From: Lachnospiraceae bacterium
GTDB lineage: Bacteria > Bacillota > Clostridia > Lachnospirales > Lachnospiraceae
Assembly (NCBI GenBank): GCA_902363555.1
Contig: CABJAM010000001.1
Coordinates: forward strand, 1,116,001-1,180,000
Length of the DNA stretch: 64,000 bases
Reading direction: 5' to 3'
Positions 17,398-25,659 of this stretch are shown in pieces. How positions within the stretch are numbered: the stretch's first letter is position 1; every line of letters starts with the position of its first letter. The position numbers and the translations under genes were made by a program. The notes beneath the pieces were generated by a model that was not told the origin of the DNA, made no database searches, and was given only the letters and a program-made list of their open reading frames with translations.

Positions 17398-19026
17398 ATG
17401 GCACAGACAGTTTATTATGGCGGAACGATCCTGACGATGGAAGCGGACCGGTTCGTTCAGGCCGTGCTGGTGGCGGATGGACGTATTGCCGCCGCAGGTT
17501 CCGAGGAGAAAGTCTTTGCTCTTATGGATAAGGATGCTGTGCGGATTGATTTAAAAGGCCGGACGCTGATGTCGGCATTTTTGGACGGACACAGCCATAT
17601 AACGGCATTGGCCGCAACCATGGGACTGGTGGCCCTGGAGGGCGCTGCAAGCTTTGATGAGATATGCAGCCGCATGGTGGAGCGGATCCGGGAGCGCCGT
17701 CCGGAACCCGGAAGCTTTGTCATAGGCTTTGGTTACGACCACAACTTTCTCAAAGAAAAACGGCATCCGGATCGGATCGCACTGGACGCTATATCACAAA
17801 AGCTGGAGGCAGAGGGGCTGCCATCGGATTACAAGGTGATTCTCGGACATGTTTCCGGGCATATGGGCGTGGTCAATTCGGCGGCACTTAACTACTTTGG
17901 AATTGATGAAAATACACCGGACCCAGCAGGAGGCATCATTGGCCGCATGGCCGACGGCCGTATACCCAGCGGTTATCTGGAGGAAAATGCATTTAACGGC
18001 ATCAGTGCCATGACGCCAAGACCATCTGCCAGCGAGCTCATGGACAATCTCAGTGCGGCCGAGGAGGTCTATCTGAAAAATGGTATCACTACGATCCAGG
18101 ATGGCCTGACAAAAGCGCCTGAGTGGGCCATGCTCAAGATGATGGCGGAGAACCAGCGTTTCCGGGCGGATATCGTCGCCTATGCGGATATAAAAGATAA
18201 CGCGGCGATCGTTTCGGAAAATCCTGATTATGACCGCCATTATAAAAATCATCTGAAAATTGGCGGCTATAAGCTGTTTTTAGATGGCTCGCCCCAGGGA
18301 CGCACCGCCTGGATGCTGGAGCCTTACCGGGATGTGCAGGACCCTCAAAAGGAGGACCCGGACCATTACCGCGGTTATCCCATTTATGAGGACGCAGTGG
18401 TGGAAGACTACGTGAAAAAGGCTGCCGGAGAAAACCGCCAGATTCTTGTTCACTGCAATGGTGACGCCGCCTGCCGTCAGATGATCAACGCCTGTGAAAA
18501 GGCGGATTGCGCGCATATCCGTCCGGTGATGATCCATGCCCAGTTGGTAAGGCGGGAGCAGTTGGAACAAATGGCCCGTCTTGGGATGATCGCTTCATTT
18601 TTTGTGGCCCACACCTATTATTGGGGGGATATCCACCTGAAAAATTTCGGGGAGGCTCGGGCCGAAAATATTAGTCCGGTGAAAAGCGCCATAAATAAGG
18701 GCGTTACAGCCACTTTCCATCAGGATACGCCGGTGATCCTGCCGGATATGATCGAGACACTGTGGTGCGCCATGAACAGGGAAACACGGGAAGGCCGTGC
18801 ACTTAACCGCGACGAGCAGGTGGATGCATTTGAAGCCTTAACGGCCATCACCACGGCGTGTGCGTATCAGTATTTTGAGGAAGATGTTAAGGGCTCCATC
18901 CGGGAAGGGAAGCTGGCCGATCTGGTCATATTGTCGGAAAATCCGTTGAATGTGCCGCCCCATGAATTTAAGCGGGTCCGGGTGATGGAGACGATCAAAG
19001 AGGGGAAGACCGTCTGGAAAGCATGA
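17398..19026 (+). CDS. Amidohydrolase family protein (YtcJ-like)
   Basis: Metal-dependent hydrolase of the amidohydrolase_3/YtcJ group, 542 residues from the preferred ATG at 17398, which lies eight bases after AAGGGAG; an upstream GTG overlaps that site. The N-terminal and C-terminal beta-strands flank a TIM barrel. Metal ligands are visible in DGHSH (63-67), VHCNGD and MIHAQLV, and TFHQDTPV supplies a late Asp/His. GYKLFLDGSPQGRTAW is typical of the group. Substrates of YtcJ-like proteins are mostly unknown, probably C-N bonds of amides or N-substituted rings. No signal peptide is seen. The gene stands alone between a promoter and cca. Confidence 0.9.
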   Translation: MAQTVYYGGTILTMEADRFVQAVLVADGRIAAAGSEEKVFALMDKDAVRIDLKGRTLMSAFLDGHSHITALAATMGLVALEGAASFDEICSRMVERIRERRPEPGSFVIGFGYDHNFLKEKRHPDRIALDAISQKLEAEGLPSDYKVILGHVSGHMGVVNSAALNYFGIDENTPDPAGGIIGRMADGRIPSGYLEENAFNGISAMTPRPSASELMDNLSAAEEVYLKNGITTIQDGLTKAPEWAMLKMMAENQRFRADIVAYADIKDNAAIVSENPDYDRHYKNHLKIGGYKLFLDGSPQGRTAWMLEPYRDVQDPQKEDPDHYRGYPIYEDAVVEDYVKKAAGENRQILVHCNGDAACRQMINACEKADCAHIRPVMIHAQLVRREQLEQMARLGMIASFFVAHTYYWGDIHLKNFGEARAENISPVKSAINKGVTATFHQDTPVILPDMIETLWCAMNRETREGRALNRDEQVDAFEALTAITTACAYQYFEEDVKGSIREGKLADLVILSENPLNVPPHEFKRVRVMETIKEGKTVWKA

Positions 19027-19074
19027 TGGAGGGAATGCGTTTGGATATTCCAAACAATTACAATGGAGGATCAT

Positions 19075-20442
19075 ATGCAGCATATACAAATACCAGAAAA
19101 AGTTGAATATATAATTCATTGTCTTGAGCAGCATGGTTTTGAGGCTTACGTCGTGGGCGGCTGCGTCCGCGACAGTATCCTCGGGCGGATTCCGGGCGAC
19201 TGGGATATCACCACCTCAGCCCGGCCGGAGCAGGTGAAGGCTGTATTTAAGCGGACCGTAGATACGGGAATCGAGCACGGTACGGTGACTGTGATGCTGG
19301 ATAAGGAAGGCTTTGAGGTGACCACCTACCGCATCGATGGGGAATACATGGACAGCCGCCACCCGTCGGCCGTGGAATTTACCGGAAATCTCACGGAGGA
19401 TCTGGCCCGCAGGGATTTTACCATCAATGCCATGGCCTATAATCCGGACCGGGGCTTTGTGGATGTTTTTGATGGTATGAATGATCTGAAACAAAAGTGT
19501 ATACGATGTGTGGGTGAAGCGGATGCACGTTTTGATGAAGATGCCCTGCGCATACTGCGGGCGGTCCGTTTTGCCGCACAGCTTGATTTTAATATCGAGG
19601 AGCGCACCGCGGCGGCCATACAGAAAATGGCGCCTCTGCTTAAAAATATCAGTGCCGAACGGATACAGATGGAGCTGGTGAAGCTGCTGACCTCCCCCTG
19701 CCCTGAGAAAATACATACGGCCTGGGCGCTTGGGATCACGGCGGTCATCCTGCCGGAATATGACGCTATCGTGGGGGTGGCGCAAAACACGCCCAATCAT
19801 ATTTATACGGTGGACGTACATACATTAAAGGCTCTGGCCAATGTTGCGCCGGACCCAGTGCTGCGCCTGACCATGCTGATGCATGATTTTGGCAAGCCCA
19901 CAGTGAAAAAAACGGACAATGGCCGGGATATTTTTTACCGGCACCCCGAGGTCAGCGCCCGCCTGGCGGAAAATATCCTCCGTCGGCTGAAGTTTGACAA
20001 TCACACCCGAGAGACCGTGGTACGTCTGGTGAAATGGCACGGTCTGAAATATGACGCCACTCTGGTGGATGTGCGGCGGGCGTTAAACCGTGTGGGGGCG
20101 GATATTTTCCAGGACTTTATTCAGGTGCAGCGGGCGGACGTTCTGGCGAAAAGTCCGGAGGTGGTGGAACGCAAGCTGATTCTTCTGGATGAAAAGGAAA
20201 AGCTGTACCATCAGGTGATCGATGAAGGGCAGTGCTTTTGCGTGAAGATGCTGGCCGTCAATGGAAATGATCTGATTAAAGCCGGGATCGCACCGGGGCC
20301 CCTGCTGGGCGCTGTGCTGGAGCGGCTGGTGGAACGGGTCATCGACCGGCCGGAGCTGAATACAAAGGACGCGCTTATAGCGCTGGCACTTGTGGAGAAG
20401 GAGCGGAGCGATATATTTGAAGAAAAGGCGTATTTTTTCTAA
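19075..20442 (+). CDS. cca: CCA-adding tRNA nucleotidyltransferase
   Basis: Class II nucleotidyltransferase that builds or repairs the 3' CCA end of tRNA, 455 residues. The head domain has GGCVRD (28-33), GDWDIT (41-46) with the two catalytic aspartates, and RRDFTINAMAYN. The neck follows with EDALRILRAVRFAAQL. A C-terminal HD domain is present (LMHDFGKPTV and later WHGLKYD), as in the long bacterial form. The start is at 19075 because GGAGG at 19065-19069 is five bases before it; an upstream ATG at 19063 overlaps that site. It converges on the minus-strand membrane-protein gene and ends at a strong shared terminator. Confidence 0.96.
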   Translation: MQHIQIPEKVEYIIHCLEQHGFEAYVVGGCVRDSILGRIPGDWDITTSARPEQVKAVFKRTVDTGIEHGTVTVMLDKEGFEVTTYRIDGEYMDSRHPSAVEFTGNLTEDLARRDFTINAMAYNPDRGFVDVFDGMNDLKQKCIRCVGEADARFDEDALRILRAVRFAAQLDFNIEERTAAAIQKMAPLLKNISAERIQMELVKLLTSPCPEKIHTAWALGITAVILPEYDAIVGVAQNTPNHIYTVDVHTLKALANVAPDPVLRLTMLMHDFGKPTVKKTDNGRDIFYRHPEVSARLAENILRRLKFDNHTRETVVRLVKWHGLKYDATLVDVRRALNRVGADIFQDFIQVQRADVLAKSPEVVERKLILLDEKEKLYHQVIDEGQCFCVKMLAVNGNDLIKAGIAPGPLLGAVLERLVERVIDRPELNTKDALIALALVEKERSDIFEEKAYFF

Positions 20443-20524
20443 GAGGGATTGCGGGCTTTGCCCGGAGGTGCAAGCCGGCGCATAATTGAAGAATATTGAG
20501 AAATACTTTGTCTTATATTTCAAA

Positions 20525-20568
20525 ACAAAACGCTCCGGGAAGCGGTCCTGCCTCCCGGAGCGTTTTGT
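20525..20568. terminator. Bidirectional intrinsic terminator
   Basis: Stem ACAAAACGCTCCGGGA paired with TCCCGGAGCGTTTTGT, with A-rich and T-rich flanks on both strands. It serves cca (+) and the small membrane-protein gene (-). Confidence 0.92.
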
Positions 20569-20592
20569 TTTACAATCATAAGGGAAGCTCTG

Positions 20593-21075
20593 TTACTTCC
20601 CGGTAACCTTATTTTTCATGCGTTTAAAGAATCCAACCTTCGGCGGTGCCACCAATGCCGGTCCTCTTAAGCTGCGCACCTTGGTGATATAGATTCCGCT
20701 GACCGTTGCCTTGATCTCCTGTTTGATCGGGATCATATCATAAATCTTCTCATCGGAGATAAGGACCATGATCTTTGGTCCGACCTTTGCCTTAACAATG
20801 GGCACCTTCGAGCGGCGTAAAAGCTTTGGCGTGGAGTCCACGACCATTTTAGGCAGACCGGCCTGATTGAGCTTCATCCGTTTTTTATCGATGACGAGCA
20901 TTGTCATATTTTGCGAATTGGCGGCAATCTGTTCCTGAGCATCGTCCATCTTTTTCTGTTGCTTTTTGCCCCAGATGGTTAAAAAGATGATCGCTCCGAT
21001 AAGTACGACCAGGATGACGATCATTACAATCATCCATGGTGACAGGGAAAATAATGTAAGTGGTGTTAGTGTCAC
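20593..21075 (-). CDS. Single-pass membrane protein with basic cytoplasmic domain
   Basis: Protein of 160 residues from a GTG start at 21075, six bases after AAGGAGGG; an upstream in-frame ATG lacks a site. One transmembrane helix lies at about residues 15-36 (WMIVMIVILVVLIGAIIFLTIW), followed by a basic, coiled-coil-like segment (GKKQQKKMDDAQEQIAANS) and a soluble domain of about 100 residues rich in Lys, Val and Ile. I do not recognise the domain; the layout suggests a membrane-anchored scaffold or regulator. It follows plsC on the same strand with a 175-base gap that contains a copy of the 29-nt hairpin repeat. Confidence 0.75.
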   Translation of the reverse strand: MTLTPLTLFSLSPWMIVMIVILVVLIGAIIFLTIWGKKQQKKMDDAQEQIAANSQNMTMLVIDKKRMKLNQAGLPKMVVDSTPKLLRRSKVPIVKAKVGPKIMVLISDEKIYDMIPIKQEIKATVSGIYITKVRSLRGPALVAPPKVGFFKRMKNKVTGK

Positions 21076-21149
21076 AATAGACCCTCCTTGTTCATGTTCC
21101 ACTTTGCAGCCATTGATCCGGCCATCGCCGGGTAAACTGCAGAGCTGTC

Positions 21150-21178
21150 GTAACCATTCGGCCCTTCTGAACGGTTAC
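21150..21178 (-). repeat. 29-nt hairpin repeat, copy 2
   Basis: GTAACCATTCG, then loop, then GAACGGTTAC. It lies 75 bases upstream of the GTG start of the minus-strand membrane-protein gene. Confidence 0.75.
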
Positions 21179-21250
21179 TATCTGTTAAATTGTAGCATTT
21201 TTTGCTGCAAAAGGAAATAGCTATTTTCAAAATTTGACAGCAATCGTTTC

Positions 21251-21985
21251 TCAGGCCACGATTTCACGATTTTTTTCAACCATTTCTTTAATAATTTCCT
21301 GAACCTGAGCCCCAACGTGCTTTTTGGCATCCTTATCCATAGCTTTCATATCGATGGGCTGGCCAAATTCAAAGCAAACCTTCGCTTTTTTGATCCATGG
21401 CAGGTGATCTTCAAACAGCGCCTCCGTGTTATTGATCGCCACAGGAATGATGGGGCAGCCGGTTTTATCGGCAATTTTAAAACTGCCCTCCTTAAATGGA
21501 AGCATCTCATCACCGGAGGTGCGTGTACCTTCCGGGCAGATAAAGATGGAGGAGCCGGCTTTTATAAGCTCGATGCATTTTAATACGGTTTTCAGGCCGG
21601 CCTTGATGTCGTCGCGGTCCAGGAACTGGCAGTTGAGATAGCGCATCCAATGGCTGATGCACGGAATCTTTTCCATTTCTTTTTTGGCCACAAAGCCGGT
21701 ATTATTTTTCACCAGTGTGTAACCGATGACAATATCAAAATAGCTGCGGTGGTTGCTGGCGTAGAGCACAGGTCCGTCCTTCGGCACATTTTCAAGGCCT
21801 TTAACGGTGAGCTTTACACCGGAAAGAAACATGATGAAGCGAAACGCTTTGCATACGATCCACTGGGAGCTTTTAGTCTTTTTCTCCATGTTGATCTTTC
21901 CGACAATAAATTCCACCAGATATAAAGGGATGCTGATAATGGCATAAATCAGCAAAAATAAGGCGACAAGTACGATGCGTATCAT
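21251..21985 (-). CDS. plsC: 1-acyl-sn-glycerol-3-phosphate acyltransferase
   Basis: Membrane-associated acyltransferase that makes phosphatidic acid from lysophosphatidic acid in phospholipid synthesis, 244 residues. An N-terminal membrane helix (IVLVALFLLIYAIISIPLYL) precedes the catalytic motif NHRSYFD (His79, Asp84) and the glycerophosphate-binding motif CPEGTRTSG (about 150-158). The ATG overlaps the malQ stop (ATGA) and has a GAAGGAG site, so the two are translationally coupled, although no metabolic link is obvious. Confidence 0.94.
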   Translation of the reverse strand: MIRIVLVALFLLIYAIISIPLYLVEFIVGKINMEKKTKSSQWIVCKAFRFIMFLSGVKLTVKGLENVPKDGPVLYASNHRSYFDIVIGYTLVKNNTGFVAKKEMEKIPCISHWMRYLNCQFLDRDDIKAGLKTVLKCIELIKAGSSIFICPEGTRTSGDEMLPFKEGSFKIADKTGCPIIPVAINNTEALFEDHLPWIKKAKVCFEFGQPIDMKAMDKDAKKHVGAQVQEIIKEMVEKNREIVA

Positions 21986-23520
21986 AGTATGCTCCTTCTT
22001 CCATAGAGAATTGAAAGCTCCTCAAGATCTTTAGCCAGACCGTCGGAAAGCATATCCTGTGTGTAACGCCATGCCCAATTGCCCATGGCCACGCCCGGGG
22101 TGTTCATGCGTGCTTCGCTGCCCAGGCCGAGCAGATCCTGAAGCGGGAAAATGGCGTAGCGGGCCACGCTGCCCAGAGCCGTGCGGATGAAATCTCTGGA
22201 AACAAGCCCTCCGTCGCAGTTCATATAGCGGCGGACCTTATCCCGGGAAGCCTCCGATGCGGTTTCATACCAGCCCCGTGTCGTATCGTTGTCATGGGTG
22301 CCGGTATAGCAGATGCAATTTTCCGTGTAAAGATAAGGCAGGAAATTATTTTCCTCCACATTATCAAAACCAAATTGCAGAACCTTCATCCCCGGGAAAT
22401 TAAATGCATCCCGCAGTTGTTCCACCGCTGGGGTGATAACGCCCAGATCCTCGGCAAAAATAGGAAGATTATTTCCCAATGCCTGGGAGATGGCAATAAA
22501 CAGATCCTCACCGGGCCCCTTGATCCATTTGCCTTTAATGGCGTTTTTGTGGCCGTAGGGAACGGACCAGTAAGCCTCAAAGCCGCGGAAATGGTCGATG
22601 CGCAGATAATCCACCAGCTTAAGCTGATTGCGGATGCGGGCGATCCACCACTGATAACCGGACGCCTTGTGGGCTTCCCAATCATAGAGGGGATTTCCCC
22701 AAAGCTGTCCGGTGGCAGAAAAATAATCCGGCGGAACACCGGCCACGGCCAGAGGATAACCTTTGGAATCCAGTTGGAACAGCTCTTTATTGGCCCATAC
22801 ATCGGCACTGTCCGGGGAGACAAAGATGGGAATATCCCCGATGATCTTAATGCCATTATCATGGGCATACTGGCGCAGCTCATCCCATTGCTTAAAGAAA
22901 ATAAACTGGATGAACTTGTAATAACCGATGGAATCGGCCATGGAGCGCATCAGGCTGCGACGCAGCTTGTCGGTGAGAAATTTATATTCCTCAGGCCATT
23001 CCAGCCAGGAAACACCATTGTTTGCATCCTTTAAGGCCATAAACAAAGCGTAATTATCCAGCCAGGTCTTATGACGGCGGCAAAACGAAGTATATTGCTC
23101 CAGCGTCAGCTTGATGGCGGTGGTTTTAAAATTTTCATAGGCTTTTTTGAGAAGGCCGGTCTTATAAATAATGGCCGGACCGTAATCCACCATACCATCA
23201 TCCCATTCCGGTATGTCCTCCAGATCTTTAGCAGTGAGCAGCTCCATCTCCGCCAGCTTATCCGGACTGATGATCAGTGGCTGGCCGGCAAAGGAAGAAA
23301 ATGACTGATACGGCGAATCACCGAAGCCTGTCTGCCCCAGTGGCAGACACTGCCAAAGACTCTGCCCCGCAGCCTTTAAAAAGTCGATAAATTTGTAGGC
23401 GCCCTCGCCTAAATCTCCAATACCATAAGGACTGGGAAACGAAGTCGGATGAACGAGAATGCCTGAAAAACGCTTTTGCACCCGGGCTGGCGTCCTGCGT
23501 TTTGAAGTGGCTGATTTCAT
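21982..23520 (-). CDS. malQ: 4-alpha-glucanotransferase (amylomaltase)
   Basis: GH77 disproportionating enzyme that transfers glucan segments between malto-oligosaccharides, 512 residues, the family's usual length. Motifs in order are HPTSFPSPYGIGDLG near the start, LPLGQTGFGDSPYQ, GDIPIFV, the nucleophile segment DYLRIDHFRGFEAYW, the acid/base region FAEDLGVITP and GTHDNDTTRGW. GGGAGG lies nine bases before the ATG. It begins the malQ-plsC unit and is divergent from the acidic-protein gene at 23701. It fits with glgC and glgD elsewhere in the window in glycogen or starch metabolism. Confidence 0.95.
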   Translation of the reverse strand: MKSATSKRRTPARVQKRFSGILVHPTSFPSPYGIGDLGEGAYKFIDFLKAAGQSLWQCLPLGQTGFGDSPYQSFSSFAGQPLIISPDKLAEMELLTAKDLEDIPEWDDGMVDYGPAIIYKTGLLKKAYENFKTTAIKLTLEQYTSFCRRHKTWLDNYALFMALKDANNGVSWLEWPEEYKFLTDKLRRSLMRSMADSIGYYKFIQFIFFKQWDELRQYAHDNGIKIIGDIPIFVSPDSADVWANKELFQLDSKGYPLAVAGVPPDYFSATGQLWGNPLYDWEAHKASGYQWWIARIRNQLKLVDYLRIDHFRGFEAYWSVPYGHKNAIKGKWIKGPGEDLFIAISQALGNNLPIFAEDLGVITPAVEQLRDAFNFPGMKVLQFGFDNVEENNFLPYLYTENCICYTGTHDNDTTRGWYETASEASRDKVRRYMNCDGGLVSRDFIRTALGSVARYAIFPLQDLLGLGSEARMNTPGVAMGNWAWRYTQDMLSDGLAKDLEELSILYGRRSIL

Positions 23521-23595
23521 AATGAGAATCCTCCCTGTATAATTTTATAATTACCCTCTGAGGGCATAAAAATCTAAATATAATCATACACGATT

Positions 23596-23624
23596 TTGAC
23601 AAAAAATCCTAGTCTTAATTGAAT
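23596..23624. promoter_or_regulatory. Divergent promoter region with overlapping -35 boxes
   Basis: The palindrome-like TTTTGACAAAA carries TTGACA on the + strand (23596-23601; TTGAAT at 23619-23624 after 17 bases) and TTGTCA on the - strand facing malQ. Both -10 boxes are weak, so this is a candidate only. Confidence 0.4.
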
Positions 23625-23700
23625 ATTTTTAATTGTAACAAATTCCGAGCGGCTGCATACTCTGTAAGATAAGACGACTCAAATTTACAGGAGGACGATT

Positions 23701-24168
23701 ATGGCGTTAGACGGCAAAACGATGGATGTGCAGCAGGTATTTGACGATGGAAAAGACTGGATCCACAGCTACATGATGGAATATGACGATGACCAGTACA
23801 ATAAAGACTGCGAGTATATGAACACACTGTATCCGGATATGAGCCGGGAGATCCTCGGCTACGTCAGGGAAGTGTGTGACCGGGAGGAATACGAGGGCAG
23901 CCCTATGTTTGACGAATATCCCGACCGGAACCGTATTTTGAAAATGGTGGACGATGTTTATGAAATGGCGTCGTATCTGGAAAATATGTACCAGCCCATC
24001 ATGGAGGAGGATGAAGAAATCCATGCCCAGGAGCATTGTGTCAGTTGCCGGGGGCAGGATAGCTGGCTCAAAAATCTGATTACCGCAATACTTATCAACG
24101 AAATGCATCAGCGGCGCAGGCGGTATTTCAAGCGAAAAAAGGCGCTGCGCCCGCCCCATCACAGATGA
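23701..24168 (+). CDS. Acidic protein of unknown function
   Basis: Soluble protein of 155 residues with no signal peptide. Residues 1-115 are rich in Asp, Glu, Tyr and Met (for example MMEYDDDQYNKDCEYMNTLY), and a CVSCRG motif lies at about residues 118-123. The C-terminus turns strongly basic (QRRRRYFKRKKALRPPHHR), which could bind nucleic acid or membrane. I do not recognise a family. A good GGAGG site six bases from the ATG and the biased composition support a real gene. It is monocistronic, with a stem-loop after it. Confidence 0.7.
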   Translation: MALDGKTMDVQQVFDDGKDWIHSYMMEYDDDQYNKDCEYMNTLYPDMSREILGYVREVCDREEYEGSPMFDEYPDRNRILKMVDDVYEMASYLENMYQPIMEEDEEIHAQEHCVSCRGQDSWLKNLITAILINEMHQRRRRYFKRKKALRPPHHR

Positions 24169-24181
24169 GTACCTTCTGAAT

Positions 24182-24239
24182 CAGGTTCGGGTTTCTGAGC
24201 GTTCGGCCCCGAAGTCACAGGCCGACGCGCCGGAACCTG
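24182..24239 (+). other. Nested stem-loop after the acidic-protein gene
   Basis: Outer arms CAGGTTCGG / CCGGAACCTG, inner arms GCGTTCGGCC (24199-24208) / GGCCGACGC (24220-24228). There is no T-tract, so a simple terminator is doubtful. Confidence 0.55.
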
Positions 24240-24351
24240 AACATGAAAAATCAATTTATTTGTTAAATACACAGTTTTTTCGCGGTTTGGCAACGCAAAA
24301 TCTATTTGTACATAGCGGAGAAATAAGCTATAATAAGAAACGATAGGCGGC

Positions 24352-24378
24352 TAAAGTTCGGCCCCTTTGAACTGTTAC
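24352..24378 (+). repeat. 29-nt hairpin repeat, copy 3
   Basis: TAAAGTTCGG, CCCC loop region, TTTGAACTGTTAC. It ends 34 bases before the methyltransferase start codon. Confidence 0.7.
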
Positions 24379-24412
24379 CTCTGTTAATACATGAACAGGA
24401 GATGCTTTATCT

Positions 24413-25654
24413 ATGGAAGAATTACAAATCTTACAATTGGAAAAGTTGTTTGAGGAGATTTTAAATATAAATTTAGTTAACATAATTATCAGCGGCTTTC
24501 GTGGAACCGATGGGGCCGCGAAAATAAAAATACGCCCGGTCCTCCTGAAAAATACTCTGAAGTTTCAGGCGGCCAGCTATGTGGAGACGAAGGTGCTCCA
24601 CGAAAATCTTGAAGATAAAGAGCTTAAAGAAAAACTGAAGGTGTGGATGGCCGGGGATTATAAGCAGATGCAGGTACATACACAGAGCGAAGAAATCACA
24701 GTGCTCGTAAGCAAAAAGGGCAAAGTAACCATAAAGCGCCGGCCAGCCGCGCATCCGGGCGGCGGCAACGCAGCGACAGCAGGAATGCAGAGCAGCGGTA
24801 ATGCAGCGGCGGCGGACGCGGCCTGCGATCCGTTTGCCATGATCGCCAGCCATAACCGGCAGAAGCGCTACATACTGCCGGAGGGCACGCCGGTGGACTT
24901 TCTTGTGGACCTGGGAGTTATGACCCCGGAGGGAAAGGTGGTCCGCTCACGGTACGACAAATTCCGACAGATCAACCGTTTTCTGGAATTTATCGAGGAC
25001 ATTCTCCCTCAGCTTCCAAAGGACCGGCAGGTACATATTATTGATTTTGGCTGCGGTAAATCCTATCTGACCTTTGCCATGTACTATTATCTCAAGCAAT
25101 TGCAGGGCTATGACATCGCCATCACCGGTCTGGATCTAAAAAAGGACGTGATCTTAAAATGTAATGCGCTGGCCCGCCGCTATGGCTATGAGCATCTGGA
25201 ATTTCTCCATGGAGACATTGCAGATTACGAAGGAACCGACAGCGTGGATATGGTCGTCACGCTCCACGCCTGCGACACAGCCACAGATTATGCGCTCTGC
25301 AAAGCCGTCCGGTGGAATTCCCGGGTGATCTTATCCGTACCCTGCTGTCAGCATGAGCTGAACCGCCAGATCAAGTGCGAGGCTATGTCCGCCGTGCTGC
25401 AATATGGACTTTTAAAGGAACGCATTGCCGCCTTATTTACGGATGGCATGCGGGCGGAGCTTCTCAATGCCGCAGGCTATAAAACGCAGATCCTGGAATT
25501 TATCGATATGGAGCATACGCCGAAAAATATACTGATCCGCGCCGTTCGCGAGCGCTCCGTGGAAAAAGTAAGGCTGACCCGCAAATATGAGCAGTGCAGG
25601 GAACTGATCGGCACAGCGCCCCTGCTGGAGAAGCTGCTCAGTGGATTGGAGTGA
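24413..25654 (+). CDS. Class I SAM-dependent methyltransferase, probably RNA-directed
   Basis: Protein of 413 residues. An N-terminal domain of about 110 residues (DUF-like, binding function unknown) is joined by an Ala/Gly/Asn low-complexity linker (about 113-138, AAHPGGGNAATAGMQ) to a Rossmann methyltransferase. Motif I is IIDFGCGKSYL at about 209-219, the acidic motif II is LDL at 240-242, and HACDTATDYAL lies at about 285. SVPCCQHELNRQ at about 308-319 is the hallmark of the Methyltransf_32-like group, whose members are suspected tRNA or rRNA methyltransferases. The linker may be an in-frame expansion. It is followed five bases later by a large exported-protein gene. Confidence 0.85.
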   Translation: MEELQILQLEKLFEEILNINLVNIIISGFRGTDGAAKIKIRPVLLKNTLKFQAASYVETKVLHENLEDKELKEKLKVWMAGDYKQMQVHTQSEEITVLVSKKGKVTIKRRPAAHPGGGNAATAGMQSSGNAAAADAACDPFAMIASHNRQKRYILPEGTPVDFLVDLGVMTPEGKVVRSRYDKFRQINRFLEFIEDILPQLPKDRQVHIIDFGCGKSYLTFAMYYYLKQLQGYDIAITGLDLKKDVILKCNALARRYGYEHLEFLHGDIADYEGTDSVDMVVTLHACDTATDYALCKAVRWNSRVILSVPCCQHELNRQIKCEAMSAVLQYGLLKERIAALFTDGMRAELLNAAGYKTQILEFIDMEHTPKNILIRAVRERSVEKVRLTRKYEQCRELIGTAPLLEKLLSGLE

Positions 25655-25659
25655 CGCAG